Shown piece by piece: positions 46,945 through 53,665 of a stretch of 53,665 nt of DNA; within the stretch, counting starts at the first letter, position 1, and each line of letters opens with the position of its first letter. Where the stretch lies: NCBI GenBank assembly GCA_027858835.1, contig JAQIBY010000012.1:1-53665 (forward strand), read 5' to 3'. A program made the translations under genes and the position numbers. Under the pieces are notes generated by a model. It was not told the DNA's origin. It saw only the letters and a program-made list of their open reading frames with translations, and made no database searches. The stretch is from Bacteroidales bacterium. Lineage in GTDB: Bacteria; Bacteroidota; Bacteroidia; Bacteroidales; ML635J-15.

Positions 46945-47250
46945 TCACTCCTTCACTACCAGCCCCTTTTCCATTAATTTCAAAACAAGCGGGTCATTAC
47001 AAATAGCTTGTTGTTGCTGATAACTTGCCTCATTCATGCGTTTAATCAAATCATCAATATAGTTTTCTGTAATAATAGTGTGGCTGAATGTTAGCTCATT
47101 TTTGGGAAATACCATGAATGCTGAGGGCACATAATGAAATGGCAATGTCACAACAAATAAACCTAAAATAACTGCTATCCATACTAAACTGTTTCGAATC
47201 ATTTTAATTTGCTGATTCGGAGTCTCTTTTTGTTTTTCCTGTGTTTCCAT
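46945..47250 (-). CDS. Small single-span membrane protein
   Basis: A 101-residue protein with a polar N-terminus, one strong membrane helix (about 23-42, VWIAVILGLFVVTLPF) and a soluble C-terminal tail ending LVLKLMEKGLVVKE. No family is recognised. It is the last gene on the left side of the island bounded by the repeat at 47416. Between it and that repeat (47251-47415) no gene is seen. Confidence 0.6.
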   Translation of the reverse strand: METQEKQKETPNQQIKMIRNSLVWIAVILGLFVVTLPFHYVPSAFMVFPKNELTFSHTIITENYIDDLIKRMNEASYQQQQAICNDPLVLKLMEKGLVVKE

Positions 47251-47415
47251 AATACTATTTTTTTTTCACAGGCAAAGATGCAAAGCAAGTCCACCAAAAC
47301 GTGACGCACTAAAAAAATGAAACAACATCAACACCACGTCACCGTTTGGCGGAATGCATAAATACTTTTACCACAAAACAATAAACTCATTTATTATGGA
47401 CACAAAATTCCTACC

Positions 47416-47515
47416 CGTTTTCCTGCAATATAAAGCGCCCACTCAGTGCAATGCAAACAAAGAATCCAAAAATCTTCATAAAACCTACCGCATATTGCAT
47501 AATTTGTGCTATCTT
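47416..47515. repeat. Island-flanking direct repeat, left copy
   Basis: From CGTTTTCCTGCAA through ATGCAAACAA and TCCAAAAATCTTCA to ATTTGTGCTATCTT. It matches 52895-52992 at roughly 85% by eye, with small gaps. Both copies run on into a similar palindrome (47529-47640 and 53006-53088), so the whole repeated block is about 200 bases. Confidence 0.85.
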
Positions 47516-47528
47516 TCGCAATAAAACC

Positions 47529-47640
47529 AGCTAACTCGTTTACAAATGCTTACACTTAATTACAAATGCTTAACACACGAATATATGAGACTGTATTTCA
47601 GGCTTTTAGTGAGTGAGGTGTGTATATAAACGAGTTAGGT
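47529..47640. other. attC-like palindromic site A
   Basis: CTAACTCGTTTA (47531-47542) and TAAACGAGTTAG (47627-47638) form a perfect 12-bp inverted repeat. The ends read AGCTAAC and GTTAGGT; the latter fits the integron core GTTRRRY, the former misses RYYYAAC at one base. The length (112 bases) is in the attC range. A tandem TACAAATGCTTA pair lies in the left arm. No integrase gene is in the window. Confidence 0.5.
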
Positions 47641-47666
47641 TTCATGCTAGGAAAAGCCGACGCACA

Positions 47667-47726
47667 TTTGGCACATTTACAAGCTCCAACACACAGGCTG
47701 ATTCTTCTGCTTGTAAAAGAGCCAAA
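47667..47726 (+). promoter_or_regulatory. Hairpin ahead of the conjugation-like operon
   Basis: TTTGGCACATTTACAAG (47667-47683) pairs with CTTGTAAAAGAGCCAAA (47710-47726) at 15 of 17 positions around a 26-base loop, ending 44 bases before the operon start. A near-direct repeat CCAACACACAGnnTGATT occurs once in the loop and right arm (47686-47703) and again at 47733-47750. It could be an operator, an RNA leader structure or part of the recombination site. Confidence 0.45.
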
Positions 47727-47770
47727 TTTTTGCCAACACACAGAATGATTATGAATTTAAACTATATACC

Positions 47771-48940
47771 ATGTCAAATAATAAACTAAAGTACTACCCA
47801 GTAAACAATGGTGATATGTCATTAATCACTTTGAAAGATAGTTCAACAATACTGATAGATTGCAATATTCGTGAAGGTGATAAAGATTCGAATGACAACA
47901 ATATTTACAATGTAAAAGAAGACCTCCTTAAAAGTATCCAAAAACGGAACAATAATCCTTTCATAGACCTTTTTATTCTTTCCCACCCAGATGAAGACCA
48001 TTGTCTAGGATTTAAGAAGAACTTTTATACAGGTTCCCCGACGGAATATTCAGAATCTAACCGTAAAAACGAGGAAATTATTGTTGATGAGATTTGGGTA
48101 ACCTCATTGTTATTTACAACAGACCAATCAAATGATGCGAATGCAATTAGAAATGAGGTTAATAGAAGGAAAAAGTTAACTGGTGTAGCGAGTAACAAAA
48201 GAGGAAATAGATTAAGGTTAATAGGTTATGACGAAGATAAAAAACTTGAAAATGTAACTGCTTATGTTCCAGGTAATGAGATTAATGAAATCAACGATAA
48301 AACCTATAATAATTTCTCATTATTTATTCATGCTCCATTCAAGAAAGATTTAATAGCAAGTAGAGCAAATGCAGATAGGAACTCTTCTAGTATCGTTGTG
48401 CAGGCTAGATTTAAGGATAAAGACACTGACCAAGACCATGTTACTTTTGCTATTTTTGGAGGTGATGCTGACCACTATAAATGGGAAAAAATTATTGAAA
48501 TATCTGAAAATAATAACAATGAAAAATATTTAAAATGGGATTTATTTCTTGCTCCACATCACTGTTCATGGACATACTTCAATGATGTTTCCTATGATAA
48601 AAAAGAAAATCAAACCCCCAAAGACTATTCTCTTAAACTACTTAACGATTACAAAGAAGCTGGTGGTAAAATAGTAAGTTCTAGTAAGAAAATAGTAAAA
48701 GAAAAACCAAACCCACCTCATAAACCTGCTAAAGACGAATATATTAAGGCGTTAGATTCAAAAGATGATTTTTATGAATTAGCAATAATCCCAAAAGAGA
48801 AATCGCCTGAACCTGTTGAATTTATAATAACGAATAATGGTGTTACAAAATCAACAGAAAAGGCAAAAGTCGCAATTACTTCTGGAGGAGCAGCAGGTGC
48901 TGCCAGTACGGTTGTTAAAAATGGCGACGATGTTATATAG
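47771..48940 (+). CDS. Metallo-beta-lactamase-fold protein of the conjugation-like operon
   Basis: A 389-residue protein without signal peptide. After the strand pair YYPVNNGDMSLITLKDSSTILIDC comes the metal motif LSHPDEDHCLGF (His72, Asp74, Asp76, His77; HxDxDH). Later metal-ligand candidates are FGGDADHYKW (about 236-245) and LAPHHCSWTYF. It resembles ComEC-type and other nuclease or phosphodiesterase-like MBL domains; the substrate is unknown. The C-terminus is unusual: after VAITSGG (Gly372-Gly373) a 16-residue low-complexity tail follows, and the next gene starts inside this tail in another frame. It is the first gene of a tight three-gene operon, so it is likely a sensor, effector or conjugation target of the E2-E1-JAB protein. 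Confidence 0.88.
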   Translation: MSNNKLKYYPVNNGDMSLITLKDSSTILIDCNIREGDKDSNDNNIYNVKEDLLKSIQKRNNNPFIDLFILSHPDEDHCLGFKKNFYTGSPTEYSESNRKNEEIIVDEIWVTSLLFTTDQSNDANAIRNEVNRRKKLTGVASNKRGNRLRLIGYDEDKKLENVTAYVPGNEINEINDKTYNNFSLFIHAPFKKDLIASRANADRNSSSIVVQARFKDKDTDQDHVTFAIFGGDADHYKWEKIIEISENNNNEKYLKWDLFLAPHHCSWTYFNDVSYDKKENQTPKDYSLKLLNDYKEAGGKIVSSSKKIVKEKPNPPHKPAKDEYIKALDSKDDFYELAIIPKEKSPEPVEFIITNNGVTKSTEKAKVAITSGGAAGAASTVVKNGDDVI

Positions 48941-51212
48941 TTCAGATTTTGAAAAGTATACAGAAAAGTTGCCGAATGCAATTCAGGAGTCAATTCGCGA
49001 AATAGAGGAGTTATTTGAAGCTAGTGAAATAGCTGTTTTAAAAATTAATGACTTTTCAGTAGCTATCCCTTTTGCAATTGAAGTCAATCTGCCATCAAAA
49101 GGGACTCATGAAAATATTGATATTAGGCAATTTGAACCAATATTAATTTCATTTAGCATTAATAATTACCCTACTACTTCTCCTAGGGTGAAGTCTGATA
49201 GAAAGGATTTTCCTTCTTCAAATTTATCACATCTCTATGCAGTTACAAATGGAGAACCTCCAACACTTTGTTTGGTACGTGAAAATCTTGATGAATGGTT
49301 TGCAAATCGGCGGATAAGCGATTTAATTTCTGTTGCAAAACAATGGTTTTCAAAAGCTGCAAATGGTCTTCTATCTGAAGATGCCGACGAATTTGAGCCA
49401 GTTAGACTTGAGGGGTATATTGGCTATTCAATATATAGTCACTTAAAATTATATCGTAATATATCCGAAAACAAGCGGCATTCAGAAAAATACCCTTATA
49501 GTTACCTTCTTAAAACAACCAATCTAAAAGGCTTAGATAATCCTTCATTTAGAATATTAGATGTTGAAGTAACATCAAAGAATCTTCAGGAACTTCTTTT
49601 ATTAATAATGAAGTTAGATATTAAATTTATTAAGGAAAGAGGTGACAACGATGTTAACTTGCACTTATTTGGATTGCTTGTCTGGAATGATAATTTTGAT
49701 TCAAATAATTTATATTCCACTTCGTTACCTAAAACATATAGTGAACTGGTAACCTTTGCTGCTCAATATTCTATTTCAATTAAAGAGCCTATTGGCGAAT
49801 ATATTAAAGATGGTCTGGTTACTAGCAATCTAACCTCATATATTCCAATTATTGTTGGTGTTAGAAGACCTAAGAAATTGATTGGATTTGAATCCAATAT
49901 TGAGTTTTTTCATTTCGTTATTAAGGTCGATAAAGAATCAATAGAAGAAAACACTATTATACCAGAAGCAAAGGTGTTCTTTCAATCCCATCGAGAACCA
50001 ATAAGTAGCAACTTAGCCCAGAAAATAAGCTTAAACAATAATCAAAAGAAGACAGTTTTTATTGGTGCAGGTGCTTTAGGTTCAAAGTTACTATTCCATT
50101 ATGCTAGAGGAGGAAACTTTAATTTAAAAGCAATTGATAATAATACATTCAGTCCTCATAATATTGTCCGACATGATTTATTCATGGAGAGTTCTGGTGT
50201 AAATAAAGCTAAAGCTGTAATTGAAAAGATAAAATCTTTCCTTGATAATGGTAGTTCTCTAAAATATCACGACGGGAGTATCTTTAATTACGACAATAAA
50301 CAATTAGATGGTTATAGTTGGTTGATTGATACAAGTGCATCCTTAAATGTTCAGAATTGGTTAGTCAACAGCAAACTAAACAATGTTCCCAATCGTGCTA
50401 GAGCAGAAATTGCCTATAAAGGAATCTTAGGTTTATTATATATTGAAGGTGAAAATCAAAATCCTCGTATTGATGATTTAGTCAATTATGTATATTTTTT
50501 AGCTACAAACATTGATGTTATTTCTGAATGGCTAGTTGAAGAAAATAAGAAAAAAGAAGGTAATGACTATGATATTGTAGATATTGGCATTGGGTGTAAT
50601 TCACCTACAGTTATTATGGCAAATGATTCAATGTCCTTTCATTCATCTATCTTTTCAAAGATTTTGAATCATGAATCCAAGAGAGAAAAGATTAAGAAGA
50701 AAGGGTTTCTAAATATCTCTTTTATTTCAGAAGATGGACTTGAAATAAACTCAATTAGCTGTTTAGTTCCCCCTTTTGATATATTTAAATGTTCTAATAA
50801 TTCTGGTTGGGAAATTCGTTTGGTTCCTACTGTATTGGCTAAAATGAAACTAGAAGCTAAAAAGTACAAACGCCATGAAACAGGTGGGATTTTTATTGGA
50901 ATTTGTAACTACAAAACAAAAACAATACAAGTTTATGATACAATTACTGCTCCTCCTGACAGTAAGCATTCTCCCGTGTATTTTTATAGGGGCATTGAAA
51001 ATCTACCAGAGCAAGTAGAATACATTAAGGAAATATCAGGTGGTATGATTGGTTATATAGGAGAATGGCATACTCACCCAATGGGACTGGATTCGTTAAG
51101 TGGAGTAGATGAAGCTGCAGTTGAAGAATTAAAACCTTTAAATGATAAATACCCAATACCTACTTTTATCTCGATACTATCTAAAGAAAAATATCTACCT
51201 TTTGTATTTTAA
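48921..51212 (+). CDS. E2-E1-JAB fusion: ubiquitin-conjugation-like enzyme
   Basis: A 763-residue protein from the ATG at 48921, overlapping the MBL gene by 20 bases; the ATG at 48930 is also possible. The N-terminal E2-like domain (about 1-150) carries the candidate thioester Cys117 in PPTLCLVRENLDEWF. The ThiF/E1 adenylation domain has VFIGAGALGSKLL (Gly382-Gly387) and the Asp-containing strand IDNNTFSPHNIVRHDL, and a later GCNSPT gives the candidate E1 Cys559. The C-terminal JAB/JAMM peptidase has HETGGIFIG (Glu653), HTHP (His717, His719), Ser727 and Asp730, a complete zinc site. Type II CBASS has the same three activities in Cap2 (E2-E1) and Cap3 (JAB). Here they form one chain and no cyclase is nearby. 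Likely role: attaching and removing a protein modifier in an anti-phage response. Confidence 0.9.
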   Translation: MATMLYSSDFEKYTEKLPNAIQESIREIEELFEASEIAVLKINDFSVAIPFAIEVNLPSKGTHENIDIRQFEPILISFSINNYPTTSPRVKSDRKDFPSSNLSHLYAVTNGEPPTLCLVRENLDEWFANRRISDLISVAKQWFSKAANGLLSEDADEFEPVRLEGYIGYSIYSHLKLYRNISENKRHSEKYPYSYLLKTTNLKGLDNPSFRILDVEVTSKNLQELLLLIMKLDIKFIKERGDNDVNLHLFGLLVWNDNFDSNNLYSTSLPKTYSELVTFAAQYSISIKEPIGEYIKDGLVTSNLTSYIPIIVGVRRPKKLIGFESNIEFFHFVIKVDKESIEENTIIPEAKVFFQSHREPISSNLAQKISLNNNQKKTVFIGAGALGSKLLFHYARGGNFNLKAIDNNTFSPHNIVRHDLFMESSGVNKAKAVIEKIKSFLDNGSSLKYHDGSIFNYDNKQLDGYSWLIDTSASLNVQNWLVNSKLNNVPNRARAEIAYKGILGLLYIEGENQNPRIDDLVNYVYFLATNIDVISEWLVEENKKKEGNDYDIVDIGIGCNSPTVIMANDSMSFHSSIFSKILNHESKREKIKKKGFLNISFISEDGLEINSISCLVPPFDIFKCSNNSGWEIRLVPTVLAKMKLEAKKYKRHETGGIFIGICNYKTKTIQVYDTITAPPDSKHSPVYFYRGIENLPEQVEYIKEISGGMIGYIGEWHTHPMGLDSLSGVDEAAVEELKPLNDKYPIPTFISILSKEKYLPFVF

Positions 51213-51227
51213 TAAAGCCTAAATAAG

Positions 51228-51722
51228 ATGAAAGAACTATTAGATAAATTATCATCCTACAATATCTTTAATTACCTTTTTCCAGGTGTTGTTTTTGTAG
51301 TACTTCTAAGCAAAATTAGTGAGTATGATTTAATCCAGAAGGATATTATAACTGGTGCATTTCTATATTATTTTATTGGTTTAATTATTAGTAGAGTTGG
51401 CTCTTTATTTATCGAACCTTTTCTTAAATGGATAAACTTTCTGAAGTTTTCAGAATATAGTAAATTCGTTTCAGCTTCAAAGGTTGACGAAAAAATTGAT
51501 TTATTTTCGGAAGTAAATAACATGTACCGTACTTTATGTTCCCTTTTTCTGCTACTCGCTATTTCTAAAGTTTATGAAACGTACTTGTCAGAGTTGACTT
51601 TTTTTAAGAATTACGGTTCTGTTTTTATAATTGTACTTTTATTAATCTTGTTTGTATTTTCATACAGGAAGCAGACGAGTTATATTACTAAAAGAGTTGA
51701 ATCAAACCAGCCAACACCATAA
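51228..51722 (+). CDS. Four-helix membrane protein, putative effector or anchor
   Basis: A 164-residue protein starting 15 bases after the E2-E1-JAB stop. Hydrophobic segments lie at about 14-30, 42-62, 102-118 and 128-147; a charged loop (SKFVSASKVDEKIDLFSEVN) sits between the second and third. I recognise the pattern (SSYNIFNYLFPGVVFV) only as a widespread hypothetical family. By analogy with the membrane effectors of CBASS it could permeabilise the inner membrane when the system is triggered, but it may instead anchor or inhibit the complex. Confidence 0.8.
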   Translation: MKELLDKLSSYNIFNYLFPGVVFVVLLSKISEYDLIQKDIITGAFLYYFIGLIISRVGSLFIEPFLKWINFLKFSEYSKFVSASKVDEKIDLFSEVNNMYRTLCSLFLLLAISKVYETYLSELTFFKNYGSVFIIVLLLILFVFSYRKQTSYITKRVESNQPTP

Positions 51723-51733
51723 AGCCATGCACA

Positions 51734-51776
51734 TTAAGCAAACGCGCAAAGCTAGCACACGACCAAATTTGCTTAA
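51734..51776. repeat. Inverted repeat after the operon
   Basis: TTAAGCAAA (51734-51742) and TTTGCTTAA (51768-51776) are perfect inverted copies 25 bases apart, just after the membrane-protein stop. No T tract follows, so it is not a standard terminator. It may mark the end of the cassette body. Confidence 0.45.
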
Positions 51777-51827
51777 AGAGCATGTCTTCCCAACGCACAG
51801 ACAGACTGCGGAGAATAAAGCACGAAA

Positions 51828-51959
51828 ACCTAACACTTTGTATAAGTAATGGCAGGGAAAGTGCTAAATATCAATATTTGTAGCCCGCTCAAACTGCGTA
51901 GCGGTTTGACAGGGAATTACCACGCAATCTGCCACTACTCATACAATTTAACGTTAGGC
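51828..51959. other. attC-like palindromic site B
   Basis: The outer arms run from ACCTAAC (51828-51834, fits RYYYAAC) and to GTTAGGC (51953-51959, fits GTTRRRY). The arms pair imperfectly inward: TGTATAAGTAATGGCAG on the left, and CTGCCACTACTCATACA on the right. A second hairpin, TCAAACTGC/GCGGTTTGA, lies in the middle. The 132-base length, paired core sites and unpaired bases on one arm are all as in integron attC sites. Confidence 0.62.
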
Positions 51960-52074
51960 ATTATACTTGCGATATCATTCTTTTATGACTCAATCTAATT
52001 AAATGAATTTCGTGTAATTTAGACTAAAACCGTTTGTTAAAATAAAATAACTCAAATTAAAAAAAAGTACTTTT

Positions 52075-52776
52075 ATGATTTTAGATATTGACAAAACAGA
52101 CCTTGTAAAATTAGGTCAATTAATCAAAAATAAAACTTTAGAGAAAAGTATATCAGCAGAGACGGTATCAATTAAACTAGGGACAACCGTTTCAGATGTT
52201 ATTAGGGTATGGGCAGGGCTTAAAATATTACCTCAAGATATGTACGATGATTTATTTGAATATCTTGGAATAGTAGAAAGTGAAATTCCTTATAAATCAA
52301 TTGATAGGGATATTGTCAGATCAAAAGGGAATAAAATATTTATAAGTTATAGTCATAAGGATAAAACATTTTTAGATAGGTTATTGATCCATTTAAAACC
52401 ACTTGAAAAACAGGGATTAATTGACACTTGGGTTGACACACGTTTAATGGCTGGCGATAAATGGAAGAAAGAATTAGAAACGGCCCTTAAAAATGCAAAA
52501 GTGGGAGTATTATTAATAAGTGCTGATTTTCTTGCATCAGATTTTATAATTGATAATGAACTTCCTCCATTATTATATAATGCTGAAAAAGCAGGAACTT
52601 TAATTATTCCTGTTATTTTAAAACCTTGTAGATTCTTAAGAGATAAAAATCTTCATGAATTTCAAGCGATTAATTCACCTAGTGAGCCATTAAGTCAGAT
52701 AAATGATAATGAAAAAGAAATAATTTACGATTCAATAGCACAAAGAATTGAAGAAACATTTGAGTACAATGGCTAA
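52075..52776 (+). CDS. TIR-domain protein (putative NAD-cleaving effector)
   Basis: A 233-residue protein. Residues 1-75 form a small helical domain (LVKLGQLIKNKTL ... ISAETVSIKLGTTVSDVIR) that looks like an adaptor or HTH-like module. The TIR domain follows, with the BB-side start KIFISYSHKDKTF (about 87-99), WVDTRLMAGDKW, and LISADFLASDFIIDNELPPLL. Glu162 in the last is at the position of the catalytic Glu of TIR NADases. Such TIR proteins deplete NAD or make cyclic ADP-ribose signals in anti-phage defence. It stands alone between two attC-like palindromes, and its TAA stop lies inside the left core of site C, as is usual for integron gene cassettes. Confidence 0.92.
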   Translation: MILDIDKTDLVKLGQLIKNKTLEKSISAETVSIKLGTTVSDVIRVWAGLKILPQDMYDDLFEYLGIVESEIPYKSIDRDIVRSKGNKIFISYSHKDKTFLDRLLIHLKPLEKQGLIDTWVDTRLMAGDKWKKELETALKNAKVGVLLISADFLASDFIIDNELPPLLYNAEKAGTLIIPVILKPCRFLRDKNLHEFQAINSPSEPLSQINDNEKEIIYDSIAQRIEETFEYNG

Positions 52777-52902
52777 CTCTAAATATAAGTAATGCCTGCG
52801 TTGTGCGAGTTCAAAGCGTTAGTTTTTCAAATAAAAGTTTGTCTGTACACTGATAAGTTTTAGCTTTAAACGTCGGCACTACTCATATTATTAACGTTTC
52901 CT
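52771..52902. other. attC-like palindromic site C
   Basis: GGCTAAC ... AATATAAGTAATGCC (52771-52796) pairs with GGCACTACTCATATT ... AACGTT (52875-52898). The arms belong to the same family as site B (shared ATAAGTAATG and CACTACTCATA). The right end reads GTTTCCT, a poor core, and runs directly into the right island-flanking repeat, so this site may be a hybrid or decayed. Confidence 0.5.
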
Positions 52903-52992
52903 GCAACAGAAAGCGCTCACTCCCTGCAATGCAAACAAAAACTCCAAAAATCTTCACAAAACCTCCCGAATTTGTATAATTTGTGCTATCTT
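52895..52992. repeat. Island-flanking direct repeat, right copy
   Basis: CGTTTCCTGCAA through ATGCAAACAA and CTCCAAAAATCTTCAC to ATTTGTGCTATCTT. It matches 47416-47515 and is about 5.48 kb from it in the same orientation. Confidence 0.85.
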
Positions 52993-53005
52993 AACCAAGA
53001 TGCCA

Positions 53006-53088
53006 AGCTAACTTGTATTTAAATGCTTATCACACGGATATCGGTTTGGAGTACAGTGGGAGGAGTTGTATATGTAAATGAGTTATAG
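53006..53088. other. attC-like palindromic site D
   Basis: AGCTAAC (53006-53012) with TTGTATTTAAATGCTTA, and the right arm TATGTAAATGAGTTATAG, form an imperfect palindrome. The left arm resembles site A (GCTAACTCGTTTACAAATGC). The right core GTTATAG is degenerate. It continues the right copy of the flanking repeat. Confidence 0.4.
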
Positions 53089-53195
53089 CCAATGGAGCCC
53101 GAATTTGAATTACCAGCACATAGTTTAAGTTGAAATATATAATACTGATAGATGACAAAACTTAAACAAAAGTCGTAAATTTTAAAATATTGAAA

Positions 53196-53665
53196 ATGGA
53201 TGAGAATACGGAAAAAATAATGCAGTATGTGAATACAGGAGAAGTGAGTTCTGCTGGTATTGAAACGCCACCCTATTTGGATGAATATGTAGAAGTAGCT
53301 ATCAAAAAAACACCATACCATTTTGAAACTTACTTTGCCAAAATGGATAAACACTTTGCCGTATCAGTTGCACCATGGCAGGGAAATGGATTTGCAACCA
53401 TCTTTTCCGACATCACCGATCGAAAAAAGGCTGAAGAACATATTCAGCATAAAAATAAAGATCTGGAAAAACTCACTGCAGAAAAATATAAATTTTTCTC
53501 CATTATCGCCCACGATTTAAAAACCCCTTTTAATTCCATATTGGGCCTTAGTGAAATGCTTGTCGAAAATATGAAAGAAAAGGATTATAATGAGATTGAG
53601 AAATATGCCGAAATAATAATGTTTTCATCACAAAAGGCCTTTAGTCTGTTGATGAATTTAATGGA
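53196..53665 (+). CDS. Histidine kinase, start of gene possibly lost, 3' end outside window
   Basis: From the ATG at 53196 the frame runs off the window end (156 complete codons). The first 75 residues look like the second half of a PAS domain (ETPPYLDEYVEVAI ... HFAVSVAPWQGNGFATIFSDITDRKKAEE), with the early PAS strands and the usual upstream sensor missing. A coiled linker leads to the H-box FFSIIAHDLKTPFNSILG. A stop lies in frame 10 codons before the ATG. Either this is a naturally short kinase, or the gene lost its 5' part when the repeat and palindrome just upstream were inserted. Confidence 0.75.
   Translation, partial: MDENTEKIMQYVNTGEVSSAGIETPPYLDEYVEVAIKKTPYHFETYFAKMDKHFAVSVAPWQGNGFATIFSDITDRKKAEEHIQHKNKDLEKLTAEKYKFFSIIAHDLKTPFNSILGLSEMLVENMKEKDYNEIEKYAEIIMFSSQKAFSLLMNLM

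Noticed and set aside
46945-47250. A ubiquitin-like modifier gene for the conjugation operon
   Set aside because: The 101-residue protein has a membrane helix and no C-terminal glycine, lies on the opposite strand and is outside the island repeat.
48837-48920. Start of the E2-E1-JAB gene at ATG 48837
   Set aside because: This would place 28 Gln/Lys/Leu-rich residues, out of frame over the MBL gene tail, before the E2-like domain. The ATG at 48921 fits the operon overlap better.
47771-52776. A complete CBASS system
   Set aside because: No CD-NTase (no GS...DxD nucleotidyltransferase) is encoded, so the standard definition is not met.
1-53665. tRNA, rRNA or recognisable riboswitch genes
   Set aside because: No cloverleaf with a TTCGAnnCC arm, rRNA core or known aptamer pattern was seen by reading. 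A covariance search was not possible.

Overview
The window (about 53.7 kb, AT-rich) comes from a Bacteroidota chromosome. The evidence is type IX secretion (T9SS) sorting domains of types A and B, a SprB-like mobile adhesin beside PorP/SprF and PorE-like proteins, promoters with a TAnnTTTG -7 element, A-rich translation starts and lipoproteins of Bacteroidota type. A hydE gene points to [FeFe]-hydrogenase maturation, so an anaerobic or facultative member of the Bacteroidales/Marinilabiliales type is likely. The genus cannot be named from the sequence alone.

Layout. 1-10418 (+): the 3' part of one T9SS surface protein and a complete 2412-residue one, each closed by a near-identical terminator. 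10727-24479 (-): a surface locus with a 2827-residue SprB-like type B adhesin, its PorP/SprF partner, a PorE-like TPR/PD40/OmpA protein and a T9SS-exported lipase-like protein. 24480-25313 is an intergenic stretch with a possible gene remnant. 25314-34907 is mostly housekeeping: dnaK, a lipoprotein, panB with an RluA-family pseudouridine synthase, a 1.3 kb array of composite palindromic repeats, an overlapping four-gene set (DUF4783 protein, nadC, YihY, a retropepsin-like lipoprotein lacking its active Asp) and divergent rlmH. 34961-39729 holds an orphan NtrY-like histidine kinase and hydE, overlapping tail to tail.

From about 39.7 kb the content is accessory. A DUF1016 (PDDEXK) nuclease sits between 60-bp near-identical direct repeats. 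It is followed by an XRE regulator/membrane protein pair with a clear promoter and a possible operator, an EamA transporter, three small genes of unknown function, a repeat-rich stretch, a WYL regulator, a UDG-fold-like protein and a small membrane protein.

The most interesting part is 47.4-53.1 kb. Imperfect direct repeats (about 47416-47640 and 52895-53088) bracket an island. In it, one operon encodes a metallo-beta-lactamase-fold protein, a single-chain E2-E1-JAB ubiquitin-conjugation-like enzyme and a four-helix membrane protein. A single-gene TIR-domain unit follows. The genes are separated by long imperfect palindromes whose ends resemble integron attC core sites (RYYYAAC ... GTTRRRY). 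I read this as a cassette-borne defence island. The conjugation enzyme resembles the Cap2/Cap3 machinery of type II CBASS but has no nucleotide cyclase gene beside it and fuses all three catalytic activities. The window ends in a histidine kinase gene that seems to lack the 5' half of its PAS domain.
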